A DNA stretch of 64,000 nucleotides from Rhizobium sp. PP-CC-3A-592 (GCF_003217095.1 NZ_QJSR01000008.1:1-64000); one strand, 5' to 3'; shown: positions 26,433 through 35,045, counted from the stretch's first letter. The notes: generated by a model not told the origin, from the letters alone. Numbers and translations: made by a program.

Positions 26433-26822
26433 ATGGGACAGAGTTACGACCGCCGGCGCATAGCCGTTCTCGTCGTCGAAGACGAGCCGCTTCTTCTTAT
26501 GGACGCGATGGACATGGTCGAAGATGCGGGCTTCACCGTCTATGGCGCAGGTAATGCCGACGAGGCGATCCGTCTGATGGAGAAACACCAAGAAATCTGC
26601 GTGCTTTTTACCGATGTCGACATGCCTGGTTCCATGGACGGGCTAAAGCTAGCGCATGCCGTGCGCAACCGCTGGCCTCCGGTCTCGATCATCATTGCGT
26701 CGGGACATGTCAACTTGGCCCATGAGACGCTGCCGGAAAAAGGCCTTTTCTTTTCCAAACCATACCCACCCGTCTCCGTCGTAAAGGCACTCGACGGGAT
26801 CGCGGAGAGGATCATGCAGTGA
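26433..26822 (+). CDS. Single-domain response regulator (CheY-like)
   Basis: A 129-residue receiver domain only: acidic pair Glu16-Asp17 (VVEDEP), phosphoacceptor Asp61 (FTDVDMPG), Ser90 region (IIASGH) and Lys109 (FFSKPY). With no output domain it acts by protein contact or phosphorelay. The ATG at 26433 is two bases after the kinase stop, so the kinase at 25375 is the probable partner. This type commonly sits downstream of HWE kinases in rhizobia. Confidence 0.88.
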   Translation: MGQSYDRRRIAVLVVEDEPLLLMDAMDMVEDAGFTVYGAGNADEAIRLMEKHQEICVLFTDVDMPGSMDGLKLAHAVRNRWPPVSIIIASGHVNLAHETLPEKGLFFSKPYPPVSVVKALDGIAERIMQ

Positions 26823-26834
26823 CAATCGAACTTG

Positions 26835-27059
26835 CTATTGCGGCAAGTCCTTGAGGATGAGCAGCCGGTTCCCGGGCGCGAGGGCAACAAGCTTCTCCTG
26901 TTCAAAGGCCAGCAGGACCGTCAGAACCTCTTCCTGAGTGTAGCCGGCAGCGTTCAAGGGCGCCCCCATATCGATCAGGTTGACCGTCATCTCCGGCTTG
27001 GCCTTCAATGTGCGCAGTCGCTCCAGCGTCGCGGCTTCGATGTCTTCAAATCTACTCAT
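26835..27059 (-). CDS. Small winged-helix-like hypothetical protein
   Basis: A 74-residue protein, MSRFEDIEAATLERLRTLKA onward. The order of helices and strands (YTQEEVLTVLLAFEQEKLVALAPGNRLLIL) resembles a small winged helix. Start 27059 is preferred over a non-conserved upstream extension. It is convergent with the response regulator (12-base gap). The following 255 bases (27060-27314) contain no gene that I can support. Confidence 0.55.
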   Translation of the reverse strand: MSRFEDIEAATLERLRTLKAKPEMTVNLIDMGAPLNAAGYTQEEVLTVLLAFEQEKLVALAPGNRLLILKDLPQ

Positions 27060-27314
27060 CGCATCACTATAACGGTTCTGCGCTGTGTTTCGGCGTGAAA
27101 TATTCGGCGCCGATTGATAATTCAGGTCAACGGGTTTTACGCCGAATGCGCTGGGGATAACCCGCCGTCCCATGCGTCGAGCGACGCGTTACGAATGGAA
27201 CTCGGCATCGAGACTCCATAAGGGAGTTATTCGACGTTCGCGTCCTTGATAGTCCGTCCGGTTCTGCCAGCAAGACGTTCAACGCGAGCAGCCCGCCTGC
27301 CGGTATGTCCGCGG

Positions 27315-28847
27315 TCACATCTCGGTGACGTCGACGTCCCTCATCAGACGCCGGGTGATTTCCAGATCCTGGCCGAGCGGCCGATCATCGGCATAGAGGG
27401 GAATGGTGCGGCGCAGGTGGCGGTGGAGGCGGTCGGTGCCGGGAGCGCGGCTGTGCGGCATGATGTGCTCGCTCTCGGGCGTAGCCGCGATGAGGTCGTG
27501 GGCTTGGACAGCAGCAGCGTATTCGATGGCAAGGATCTGTTCGGCATTGTCGAGGACGGCAAGGAGCTTGTTTGCGGCAGCGGTCGGGTGCGCCAGAAAG
27601 TCCTCCTGATTGCCCGAGGTGAGGCCGCTGTCGAGGCTCGCGGGTGTGGCGAAGCGGCGGTTTTCGGCGGCAAGGGCTGCGGCCGTGTATTGCGCGATCA
27701 TGAAGCCGGAACCGGCGCCGGGGTCGGTGGCGAGGAAGGGCGGCAGGCTGCTGACGAGCGGGCTGACGAGGCGGTCGATCCGGCGCTCGGAGATGGCGGA
27801 CAGCTGCGCCATCGCAATCGCGAGGCTATCGAGCGCCTGGGATAGCGCAGGCGCCACGGCGTGGGCCTGAGAGAACACGAGGGGCGCGTCCGGCGTGCCG
27901 GCAACGGCCGGGTTGTCGGTGACCGAGGCGAGTTCCCGATCGACGACGGCGGCGGTGACGTCGAACACATCACGGGCCGCACCATGGACATGGGGCACGG
28001 CGCGCAGGCTGAGCGCATCCTGTGTGCGCTTTCCCCTGGCAGCCTCGATCAACCCGCTTCCGGCCAGGAGCCGACGAAGGGTTGCACCCACGGCGAGGAG
28101 ACCCGGCGACGGGCGGAGTGCCAGCACCTTTTCGTCAAAGGCGGCCATCTGCGCGCCCAGTGCTTCCAGCGTCAGGGCGGCGATGGCATCGGCCCAGTCG
28201 AGAAGGGCTGCCGCGCGGGACAGCGCCAGAGCACCGAGCCCTGTCGAGCAGGCCGTGCCGTTGACGAGGCTGAGCCCTTCCTTGGCTTCAAGCACCAAGG
28301 GTGCAAGGCTAAGCGCGGCCAGCGCATCGGCACCGCTCATGGAAACGCCGTCCACCTGCGCCCTGCCCTCGCCGATGAGAACGAGGGCGATATGGGCATT
28401 GTGCGTGAGGTAGCCAGCCGAGCCGCGGGAGGGAATGTCGGGAATGCAGTTCGTTTCGAGAAACGTGCAGAGCGTTGCGACGACGTCCCTGCGGACGCCG
28501 GAATACCCATGCGCCATGTTGGCGACCTGCGCCGCCATGATGGCGCGCACGGATGTCGCATCAAGCAGAGGCCCGACACCGCAGGCATGGCTAAGGACGA
28601 TATTGCGCGACAATCGGCTCTGCGATCGGCGATCGACCACGGTATCGGCCAGCGCGCCGACGCCGGTGGTGATGCCATAGGCGCGCACGCCGCTCTCCAC
28701 CAGCGCGCCGACGATGCGATGCGCCGTCTCGATCCGTGCGATAGCGTCTTTTGACAGGACAAGCGGCGCGCCGTCCGCGACGCGTGCGACCGCGCGCCAG
28801 TCGAGCCGCGTTTCCAGCATTACGTCGTCCAGGCACACCGCGTCCAT
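27315..28847 (-). CDS. Histidine/aromatic ammonia-lyase homologue lacking the MIO triad
   Basis: A 510-residue member of the HAL/PAL superfamily, normal in length. It has YGITTGVG (Tyr57), SLVNGTACSTG (Asn196) and SVTDNPAV as in HutH. Where HutH reads GSVG-ASG-DLAPLAHMAL, this protein reads GSAG-YLTHNAHIAL (142-155): the Ala-Ser-Gly that cyclises into the electrophilic MIO cofactor is cleanly absent. The usual QDxYSxR reads QDALSLR, losing another catalytic Tyr. It is the last gene of the amino-acid transporter operon, three bases after the ATPase gene. Classical ammonia elimination is therefore doubtful; a different lyase, mutase or binding role is possible. Confidence 0.8.
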   Translation of the reverse strand: MDAVCLDDVMLETRLDWRAVARVADGAPLVLSKDAIARIETAHRIVGALVESGVRAYGITTGVGALADTVVDRRSQSRLSRNIVLSHACGVGPLLDATSVRAIMAAQVANMAHGYSGVRRDVVATLCTFLETNCIPDIPSRGSAGYLTHNAHIALVLIGEGRAQVDGVSMSGADALAALSLAPLVLEAKEGLSLVNGTACSTGLGALALSRAAALLDWADAIAALTLEALGAQMAAFDEKVLALRPSPGLLAVGATLRRLLAGSGLIEAARGKRTQDALSLRAVPHVHGAARDVFDVTAAVVDRELASVTDNPAVAGTPDAPLVFSQAHAVAPALSQALDSLAIAMAQLSAISERRIDRLVSPLVSSLPPFLATDPGAGSGFMIAQYTAAALAAENRRFATPASLDSGLTSGNQEDFLAHPTAAANKLLAVLDNAEQILAIEYAAAVQAHDLIAATPESEHIMPHSRAPGTDRLHRHLRRTIPLYADDRPLGQDLEITRRLMRDVDVTEM

Positions 28848-28849
28848 GG

Positions 28850-29656
28850 TCAGCCCCCGAAATTTCCGATGAACTGGCGGAAGGCCGGCGATGCGTCGTC
28901 GGCAAAAACGGTGTCGGGCGCTCCGTCGCAATCGATCTCGCCCGATTTCATGAAGATTACCCGGTTCGACACGGTGCGGGCAAAGCTCATCTCGTGGGTG
29001 ACAACCAGCATGGTCATGCCTTCTTCGGCAAGAGCGCGCATGACACGCAGCACCTCGCCGACCAGTTCCGGGTCGAGCGCGGAGGTCGGCTCGTCGAACA
29101 GCATCACCTTGGGCTTCATGGCCAGCGACCGGGCAATCGCCGCGCGCTGCTGCTGCCCGCCGGACAAGTGCGCGGGATAGGCATGGCGCTTGCCGGCGAT
29201 GCCGACCTTTTCAAGAAGCGCTTCGGCCTCGGCGATGCATTCGGCGCGGGGCCGTTTCAGCACGTGCACCGGCCCCTCGATAATGTTCTCCAGAATGGTC
29301 ATATGGGACCAGAGATTGAACGACTGGAACACCATGCCAAGTTCGGAGCGCATACGATCGACCTGCCGCCTGTCCGCTGGCACCATGCGTCCGCCACGCT
29401 GCGTCATGGTGATCGTTTCGCCATCGACCACGATTTCGCCGGAATCGGCGATCTCCAGCATGTTGATGCACCGCAGGAAGGTGGACTTGCCCGATCCGCT
29501 GGCGCCAAGCAGCGAGATCACGTCGCCGTCATGCGCGTCGAGCGAGATGCCGCGCAGCACCTGGTGAGTGCCGAAGCTCTTGGTGATATTGCGGACGGAA
29601 AGGCGGGGTGCGCCGGCCATGAGCGTTCCGATCGGGCTGGAAGGGTCTATTGTCAT
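28850..29656 (-). CDS. Polar amino acid ABC transporter ATPase (HisP/GlnQ type)
   Basis: A 268-residue single nucleotide-binding domain: Walker A GASGSGKST, Q-loop FQSFNLW, signature LSGGQQQR, Walker B VMLFDEPTSALDP and H-loop VTHEM. FQSFNLWSHMTILENIIEGP is typical of HisP/OccP-type ATPases. The start overlaps the last codons of the HisM-type permease. It energises uptake of a polar or basic amino acid with the two permeases upstream. Confidence 0.9.
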   Translation of the reverse strand: MTIDPSSPIGTLMAGAPRLSVRNITKSFGTHQVLRGISLDAHDGDVISLLGASGSGKSTFLRCINMLEIADSGEIVVDGETITMTQRGGRMVPADRRQVDRMRSELGMVFQSFNLWSHMTILENIIEGPVHVLKRPRAECIAEAEALLEKVGIAGKRHAYPAHLSGGQQQRAAIARSLAMKPKVMLFDEPTSALDPELVGEVLRVMRALAEEGMTMLVVTHEMSFARTVSNRVIFMKSGEIDCDGAPDTVFADDASPAFRQFIGNFGG

Positions 29657-30363
29657 TGCTGGGCAGCCGGAAAGAGAGGCGCTGCGCGGCGGTGCGGGCT
29701 GAGGCGGTATTCGAGAAAAGCCATGAGCTGCAGGATGAGGAAATTGAGAATGAGGTAGATGGCAGCCGCACAGAGGAAGACCTCCATGGTGCGGTAGGTC
29801 TGGGCGATCAGCCGCTGGGCGACGCCCGTCACCTCCCAAACCGTGACGAGGCTGGCAAGCGCCGTCGATTTCACCATCATCATGACCTCCGTCGAATAGG
29901 CGGGCAAGGCATTGCGAAAGGCGATGGGTGCCAGGATGCGGCGTGTCAGCAGGAAGCCGGACATGCCGACCGCGCGTGCCGCCTCGATTTCCCGCGCAGG
30001 GATCGAGCGCAGGCCGAACCGGAAGATCTCCGCGGTATAGCCGGCCGTGCAGAGCGACAGCGACAGGACCGCACAGACGAAGGGCTCGCGCAGTGCCGGC
30101 CAAAGGACGCTGTAGCGGATGAAGCCGAACTGCCCGAGGCCGTAGAACACCAGAAACATCTGGATGAGCAGCGGCGAGCCGCGAAAGATGAAGATGTAGC
30201 CCTTGGCAAAGCCGCGCGCGACCGGATTGCCGCCGACGCGCATCCACACGACGAGCAGAGCCAGAAGGCCGCCGAAGATGACCGAGAGCGAGAACAGCGC
30301 CAGCGTCATCGGCAGGGCCGCCACCAGCGTCAGCATCGTCGAGGCCATGAAGTCGAGGTCCAT
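29653..30363 (-). CDS. Polar amino acid ABC transporter permease (HisM type)
   Basis: A 236-residue permease with about five TM helices and the EAA loop (EIEAARAVGMSGFLLTRRIL). MDLDFMASTMLTLVAALPMT is a typical HisM-type N-terminus. It pairs with the HisQ-type permease 11 bases upstream. The substrate is undefined; the set resembles histidine, arginine/ornithine or opine transporters. Confidence 0.88.
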   Translation of the reverse strand: MDLDFMASTMLTLVAALPMTLALFSLSVIFGGLLALLVVWMRVGGNPVARGFAKGYIFIFRGSPLLIQMFLVFYGLGQFGFIRYSVLWPALREPFVCAVLSLSLCTAGYTAEIFRFGLRSIPAREIEAARAVGMSGFLLTRRILAPIAFRNALPAYSTEVMMMVKSTALASLVTVWEVTGVAQRLIAQTYRTMEVFLCAAAIYLILNFLILQLMAFLEYRLSPHRRAAPLFPAAQQ

Positions 30364-30374
30364 TGGTATCTCCC

Positions 30375-31097
30375 TCAGGTCTGGCCGATGCCCGCGGGCA
30401 TGCTGCGGTTGGCGCGGCGTTCCGCGCCGTTGAACACCCGGTCGGAGAGGCTGGTGAGAACGAGGTAGAGGCAGCCGCCGACGATGAAGAACAGGAAATG
30501 CTGACGCGTCGAGCCGGCCGCAATCTGGCTGGTGCGCATGAGGTCGGCAAGCCCGGTGACGGAGACGAGCGCGGAATCCTTCAGGCTTAGCTGCCACACA
30601 TTGCCGATACCCGGAATGGCGAAGCGCAATACCTGGGGCGCGATGATGCGGCGGAAGCGCAAGGTCCGATGCATGCCGATCGCCTGCGCCGCCTCCAACT
30701 CGCCCTTGGGGATGGCGAGGAACGCCCCGCGATAGACCTCGGCCTGATAGGCGCCCGAGATGATACCCACGGCGAGCGACCCGGCCACGAAGGAGGGCAG
30801 GCCGAGAAAACCCTGATAGCCCAAGGCGGAGCCTGCGGCCGTGACGAGGCTGGAGCCGCCGAAATAGACGAGATAGATGATAAGCAGCTCCGGCACGCCG
30901 CGAAACACGGTGGTGTAGGCGCTGCCGAAGGCCCGCGCAATGCGGCTGCCGGAGAGTTTTGCCCAGGCGATCAACGTGCCGAAGACCATGCCGATGAACA
31001 GCGCCGCCGCCGTCACGCAGAGCGTCATCAGCGTGGCGACGAGGAGAAGCCCGCCCCAGCCCGTGGGCCCGAAGCCGATGGTTTGCAGGATTGTCAT
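30375..31097 (-). CDS. Polar amino acid ABC transporter permease (HisQ type)
   Basis: A 240-residue permease with about five TM helices, the FRGVPELLIIYLVYFG segment and the EAA loop (ELEAAQAIGMHRTLRFRRII). It forms the heterodimeric channel with the HisM-type partner. It starts after a GC hairpin that separates it from the binding-protein gene, which probably sets a lower expression level than the binding protein. Confidence 0.88.
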   Translation of the reverse strand: MTILQTIGFGPTGWGGLLLVATLMTLCVTAAALFIGMVFGTLIAWAKLSGSRIARAFGSAYTTVFRGVPELLIIYLVYFGGSSLVTAAGSALGYQGFLGLPSFVAGSLAVGIISGAYQAEVYRGAFLAIPKGELEAAQAIGMHRTLRFRRIIAPQVLRFAIPGIGNVWQLSLKDSALVSVTGLADLMRTSQIAAGSTRQHFLFFIVGGCLYLVLTSLSDRVFNGAERRANRSMPAGIGQT

Positions 31098-31173
31098 GCC
31101 TGGAATGCCCTCTTTCCCGCTGCCGGATGCGCCTGTCATGGCGCATCATGGTGTCGCTGCGTCATCCGTTTCC

Positions 31174-31206
31174 GCCGCAGCGCCAGCCCTCAGGCGGCTC
31201 TGCGGC
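31174..31206 (-). terminator. GC stem-loop between binding protein and permease genes
   Basis: GCCGCAG-CGCC pairs with GGCG-(GCT)-CTGCGGC around an 8-base loop. No T-run follows on either strand, so partial termination or mRNA 3'-end protection of the upstream binding-protein message is more likely than full termination. Such stem-loops are common at this position in ABC operons. Confidence 0.45.
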
Positions 31207-31219
31207 GCGAGATGTCGCG

Positions 31220-32071
31220 TCAGGGCGTGACGTCGGTCTTGAACCATTTCATCGACAGCGTCTTGATGGTGCCGTCATCGAGCGCTGCCCGAATGGCCTT
31301 GTTGAACATGTCGCGCAGGTCCGTATCGGCCTGCCGCAGGCCGAGGCCTTCACCGCTGCCGAAGATGGTGCCGCCGATTTCCGGGCCGGTGAAGCCGAGC
31401 GTCCCATTTGCCTTCTCGAAGGCCGAGATCAGGTAGACCGCATCGTCGAAGACGAGGTCGATGCGGCCGCTTTCGAGGTCGAGATCACGCTCGGCGCCGG
31501 TTTTGTACTCACGCACAGTGGCGACGCTGCCGAAGTTGTCATAGATGAACTTGGAATAGACCGTGGCGGCCTGAATGCCGATGGTCTTGCCGGCAAAGAC
31601 TTCCTTCAGCGCATCGATCTCCTTGGCGTTGGCGCCGGGATCGAGCTTGATGACGGTGCCGGTGCCGGCGGCGTTCGCCAGCGGGCTGTCCTTCGCGGTC
31701 GCGAAGGCCGCATGGGTGTGGGCATAGGGAATGGTGAAATCGATGATCTTCTTGCGCTCTTCGGTAATCGACAGCGCATCCATGATGACGTCGTACTTGC
31801 CGGCCGTCAGCGCAGGGATCATGCCGTCCCAGTCGGACGCGACCAGCGTGCACTCGACCTTCATATGGTCGCAGAGATACTTGGCGAGCTCAGGCTCGAA
31901 CCCACCAAGCGTGCCGTCGGGATTGGTCAGGTTCCACGGCGCATAGGCGCCTTCGAGCGTGATGGTGACGGTCTTCCAGTCCTTGGCAGCGGCGACCGGT
32001 GCGGTCAGCGCAACGGTGGACAGAGCCGCGAGCGCAACGGCGCCCACACTTAGCATTCTGGCGATGTTCAT
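31220..32071 (-). CDS. Periplasmic polar amino acid-binding protein (HisJ/ArgT type)
   Basis: A 283-residue solute-binding protein family 3 member with a signal peptide (cleavage near VAAA-KDW). Ligand-pocket motifs of the lysine/arginine/ornithine/histidine group are visible: GAYAPWN, GGFEPELAKYLCDHM, DWDGMIPALTAGKYDVIMDA and SITEERKKIIDFT. It is the first gene of the operon with the permeases, ATPase and HAL homologue. Opine-binding proteins belong to the same family and cannot be excluded. Confidence 0.88.
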   Translation of the reverse strand: MNIARMLSVGAVALAALSTVALTAPVAAAKDWKTVTITLEGAYAPWNLTNPDGTLGGFEPELAKYLCDHMKVECTLVASDWDGMIPALTAGKYDVIMDALSITEERKKIIDFTIPYAHTHAAFATAKDSPLANAAGTGTVIKLDPGANAKEIDALKEVFAGKTIGIQAATVYSKFIYDNFGSVATVREYKTGAERDLDLESGRIDLVFDDAVYLISAFEKANGTLGFTGPEIGGTIFGSGEGLGLRQADTDLRDMFNKAIRAALDDGTIKTLSMKWFKTDVTP

Positions 32072-32161
32072 GGTCCGGTTCCTCTCGGAGTTTCATGCAT
32101 TCCCTGAGCCGATCTGCGCCGGCTTACCGTGTCCCCGGAACAGACCGGAAAACCACGTTGT

Positions 32162-32175
32162 ATATGGTACCATAT
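32162..32175. promoter_or_regulatory. Perfect palindrome, candidate GntR/HutC operator
   Basis: ATATGGTACCATAT is a perfect 14-bp palindrome between the divergent binding-protein gene (start 32071) and the GntR regulator (start 32248). Its GT-n-AC core and position fit a HutC/FadR-type operator controlling both directions. Confidence 0.6.
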
Positions 32176-32247
32176 GCCTTTTGATGTGCTATGCAAGACG
32201 CAAGGCTTCGTTCGAAGCAAATTTTTCTTTGCCCAGGGATTAAGCAG

Positions 32248-33027
32248 ATGAAACGCAAGGACGGCAAGTCCCCAGTTTTGAGCTGGGACGGGACGGAAGG
32301 CGACGGGGCGCCGCTTTATGCCGGGGTCAAGCAGATGATCCTCGGACGCATCCAGAGCGGCGAGTGGCCGCCCCGTCACCGTGTGCCGTCGGAAAACGAG
32401 CTGGTCGCCGAACTCGGCGTCAGCAAGATGACCGCCAACCGCGCGCTGCGCGAGCTGGCGAGCGAGGGCGAACTCGTGCGTATTCAGGGCGTCGGCTCGT
32501 TCGTTGCCGAGCGCAAGGGCTATTCAGAGCTCTTCGAGGTGCGCAACATTGCCGACGAGATCAAGTCGCGCGGACATCTGCACGCGGCCGAGGTGATCGT
32601 TCTCATGCGCGAGCATGCCTCCCCGGATGTCGCCGACGGTCTCGACCTCCCGATCGGCGCCGAGGTCTTCCACTCCCTCATCGTCCACAGCGAGAACGGC
32701 GTTCCCGTGCAGATCGAGGACCGCTTCGTCAATCCCGACATGGCTCCGGACTATCTGGCACAGGATTTCACGCTGGAAACGCCGAATTCCTACCTCACGG
32801 CGACGGCTCCGCTCGCTGGCTCCGAGCATGTGGTGGAAGCGGCCATGCCGCAGCCATGGGAGTGCAAGCTCCTTGTCATCCTGCCGTCGGAGCCCTGCCT
32901 CACCATCCGCCGCCGCACCTGGTCCTTCCAGAATACCGTCTCGCTCGCACGCCTCGTCTACCCCGCCAGTCGCTATCGGCTGGAATCGCGCAGCGGGAAA
33001 ATCGGGTTGGACAGTAAAGACGTATAG
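32248..33027 (+). CDS. GntR-family regulator, HutC subfamily
   Basis: A 259-residue protein. The winged-helix domain covers about residues 20-88 (PLYAGVKQMILGRIQSGEWP, PSENELVAELGVSKMTANRA). The C-terminal UTRA effector domain (VRNIADEIKSRGHLHAAEVI, WSFQNTVSLARLVYPASRYR) is typical of HutC, the urocanate-responsive repressor of histidine utilisation. Start 32248 follows AGGGATTAAGCAG. Divergent orientation and the 14-bp palindrome suggest it represses the amino-acid transporter/HAL-like operon. No other hut genes are present, so histidine catabolism is not demonstrated. Confidence 0.85.
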   Translation: MKRKDGKSPVLSWDGTEGDGAPLYAGVKQMILGRIQSGEWPPRHRVPSENELVAELGVSKMTANRALRELASEGELVRIQGVGSFVAERKGYSELFEVRNIADEIKSRGHLHAAEVIVLMREHASPDVADGLDLPIGAEVFHSLIVHSENGVPVQIEDRFVNPDMAPDYLAQDFTLETPNSYLTATAPLAGSEHVVEAAMPQPWECKLLVILPSEPCLTIRRRTWSFQNTVSLARLVYPASRYRLESRSGKIGLDSKDV

Positions 33028-33125
33028 GGAAGTGACAGGTGAGAGGCGACGGAACCATCCTGCTCGTATCTGGATTACGCGGATAGCGAACAGCCAGTAG
33101 CGAAAAACATCACGGCACCGATGTC

Positions 33126-33911
33126 GTGGAAGGGGGCGGCATTTCCGATACGGCACGAGGAAGGGTTCGCGTCATCGATCTGGAGACCGGCGGGAACGGG
33201 CCGGACGACGTCTGCGAGATCGGGTGGCAGGATGTGGTGCTCGGGGATGATGGGAACTGGCGCGTCACCGAAGACCGCGGTGCACGGCTGGTCAATCCAG
33301 GGCGTCCCATGTCGCCGGATACGATCGCCGTCCACCATATTCTCGATGCCCATGTGGCGGACGCACCCTTCTGGAAGGCGGTAGCACCCGGCGTGCTCCG
33401 GCCGGAGGGCCGCATCGATGCCTTGGCGGCGCATAGGGCGTCCTTCGAGCAGCGCTATTGCACGCCGAGGCTGACGAGCAGCCTCCCCTGGATCTGCACG
33501 TGGAAATGTGCTTTGCGGATCTGGCCGGACCTTTCGCGCTTTTCAAACCAGACACTGCGGTATCAACGCATGCCGGAGGGGCTGGTGCACGAGATCGGCC
33601 TGCCGGCACACCGGGCCATGCCGGATGCCTATGTCACGGCGCATCATCTGCGCGATATGCTGAACTTGGTTCCGATCGAGCAACTGCTCGCCTGGAGCGC
33701 CCTTCCCGGCCTCCTCCCACGCGTCCCGGCGGGCCCGGAACGGGGACGGAGTTGGGATCGGTTGAGCGACGAGGCACTGGGAGAGTTTGCCCGCAGCCGC
33801 GATGTCGACATCCGCTTCACGGCGAAGACCGAACTTGAGCGGCGCGGCCAGGACGGGCAAGAGCCAACACCTGAGCCGGCCAACGAGCCGGCGCAAAAGA
33901 CCCTGCTTTAA
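33126..33911 (+). CDS. DnaQ-like 3'-5' exonuclease (ExoX type)
   Basis: A 261-residue DEDD-type exonuclease from a GTG start. It shows ExoI (RVIDLETGGN, with DxE), the middle region VHHILDAHVADAPFW and the ExoIII-like HRAMPDAYVTAHHL with His and Asp. The C-terminal about 50 residues (SWDRLSDEALGEFARSRDVD) match the tail of ExoX-like proteins. It would degrade single-stranded DNA ends from the 3' side. It lies 98 bases downstream of the GntR gene on the same strand without obvious functional connection. Confidence 0.75.
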   Translation: MEGGGISDTARGRVRVIDLETGGNGPDDVCEIGWQDVVLGDDGNWRVTEDRGARLVNPGRPMSPDTIAVHHILDAHVADAPFWKAVAPGVLRPEGRIDALAAHRASFEQRYCTPRLTSSLPWICTWKCALRIWPDLSRFSNQTLRYQRMPEGLVHEIGLPAHRAMPDAYVTAHHLRDMLNLVPIEQLLAWSALPGLLPRVPAGPERGRSWDRLSDEALGEFARSRDVDIRFTAKTELERRGQDGQEPTPEPANEPAQKTLL

Positions 33912-33959
33912 GCAACTCGGCCATCGGACGACGCCTGAAAGATTTTTTGCGAAGACCCC

Positions 33960-34949
33960 TCACACGCGTTCCGATCGCGTTGCCGTTTCCTTGCGGCGGA
34001 ACGCGCTCGGCGGTTGCCCAAGTACGGCCTTGCAGGCGCGGGAGAAGTGGCTGGCGCTGGAGAATCCGGTGGCGAAGGCGATGCTGGAGATGGAAAGCGG
34101 GCTCTGCTCCAGGAGGCGCCGCGCATGATGCAGGCGGATCAGGCGATAGGTTTCCAGGAAGCCGCGGCCGAGTTCCTGTGCGAACAGGCGATCGAGGTGG
34201 CGCGGGCTCACCCCCCCGAGCCGCGCGAGCGTTGCCCGGTCGAGCGGCTGCTCGATGGCGGCCTCCATCTTTTCAAGCACCGTCAGGAGTGCTGCGTGAT
34301 ACGTGCCGAACCGCTCGGCGGCCGAGCCACGCTGCGCCGCCGTCGGCTCCGCGACGGCCGTGTGCAGGTACCAGTCGCTGACGCGGCGGGCGAAGTCGGC
34401 GCCCATCCGCTCCGAAATCATCCGGTGCATCATATCGAGCGGCGCGACGCCGCCGCCGCAGGTGATGCGGTCGCCCGTGATAACATAGCGCGCCTGCCGC
34501 GGCTGGAGATGCGGAAAGGTCTCTCGGAAGATCGCCGCATGCTCCCAATGAAGCGTGAAATCCCGGTTCTCCAGAAGCCCGGCTGCGGCGAGGATATAAG
34601 CGCCGCTGGAGATGCCGCCGATCCGGATGCCTTGTCGCGCGAACCGGCGCAGCGCCGCGTGTAGCCCGCCGGGGTCGCCCCAGTCGGCGACATCCCCCCC
34701 GGCGCAGACGAAGATCGTGTGGCAGTCGGCGCCGCGCTCGGCAAGATCCGCGCAATCCACCAGCACGCCCGAGGAACTGCGCGCCGGCCTGCCACCCGGC
34801 GACAAAGTCACCGGCTCGTAGAGCGGCAGGCCCGCCAGCATGTTCGCCGCCCGCAGGGGCTCGGTCGCGGACGCATAGGACATCAGCGCGAAATTCGGCA
34901 TCAACACGAAGCCCATGCGCTGTCGTGCGCGCGTGTCGGAAAACAGCAT
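33960..34949 (-). CDS. GlxA-family AraC-type transcriptional regulator
   Basis: A 329-residue protein. The N-terminal DJ-1/PfpI (GATase1-like) domain spans about residues 12-190 (GFVLMPNFALMSYASATEPL, IGGISSGAYILAAAGLL). Two AraC-type HTH motifs lie in the C-terminal 100 residues (LARLGGVSPRHLDRLF, SISSIAFATGFSSASHFSRA). GlxA-type regulators such as GbdR and SouR control glycine-betaine and sarcosine catabolism. This one is divergent from the mgd operon, whose subunits are sarcosine-oxidase-like, and most likely activates it. The inverted repeat at 34966-34995 is the probable site. Confidence 0.85.
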   Translation of the reverse strand: MLFSDTRARQRMGFVLMPNFALMSYASATEPLRAANMLAGLPLYEPVTLSPGGRPARSSSGVLVDCADLAERGADCHTIFVCAGGDVADWGDPGGLHAALRRFARQGIRIGGISSGAYILAAAGLLENRDFTLHWEHAAIFRETFPHLQPRQARYVITGDRITCGGGVAPLDMMHRMISERMGADFARRVSDWYLHTAVAEPTAAQRGSAAERFGTYHAALLTVLEKMEAAIEQPLDRATLARLGGVSPRHLDRLFAQELGRGFLETYRLIRLHHARRLLEQSPLSISSIAFATGFSSASHFSRACKAVLGQPPSAFRRKETATRSERV

Positions 34950-34965
34950 GTCCTGAATCTACATC

Positions 34966-34995
34966 GATCCGTCCTATTCATGCAATCGACGGATC
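34966..34995. promoter_or_regulatory. Inverted repeat between glxA-type gene and mgdA
   Basis: GATCCGTC (34966-34973) and GACGGATC (34988-34995) are exact inverted copies separated by 14 bases, 17 bases from the regulator start and about 50 bases before mgdA. Candidate binding site for the GlxA/AraC-type regulator. Confidence 0.5.
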
Positions 34996-35045
34996 ACGGA
35001 TTCTTCTATCCTCATGTCACGATTTCCCGGCACGACGGCACCCAC

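Noticed and set aside
28850..30550. A 566-codon frame joining an N-terminal extension to the HisP-type ATPase.
   Set aside because: The N-terminal 298 residues are a shadow of the HisM permease; the ATPase starts at 29656 with normal family length.
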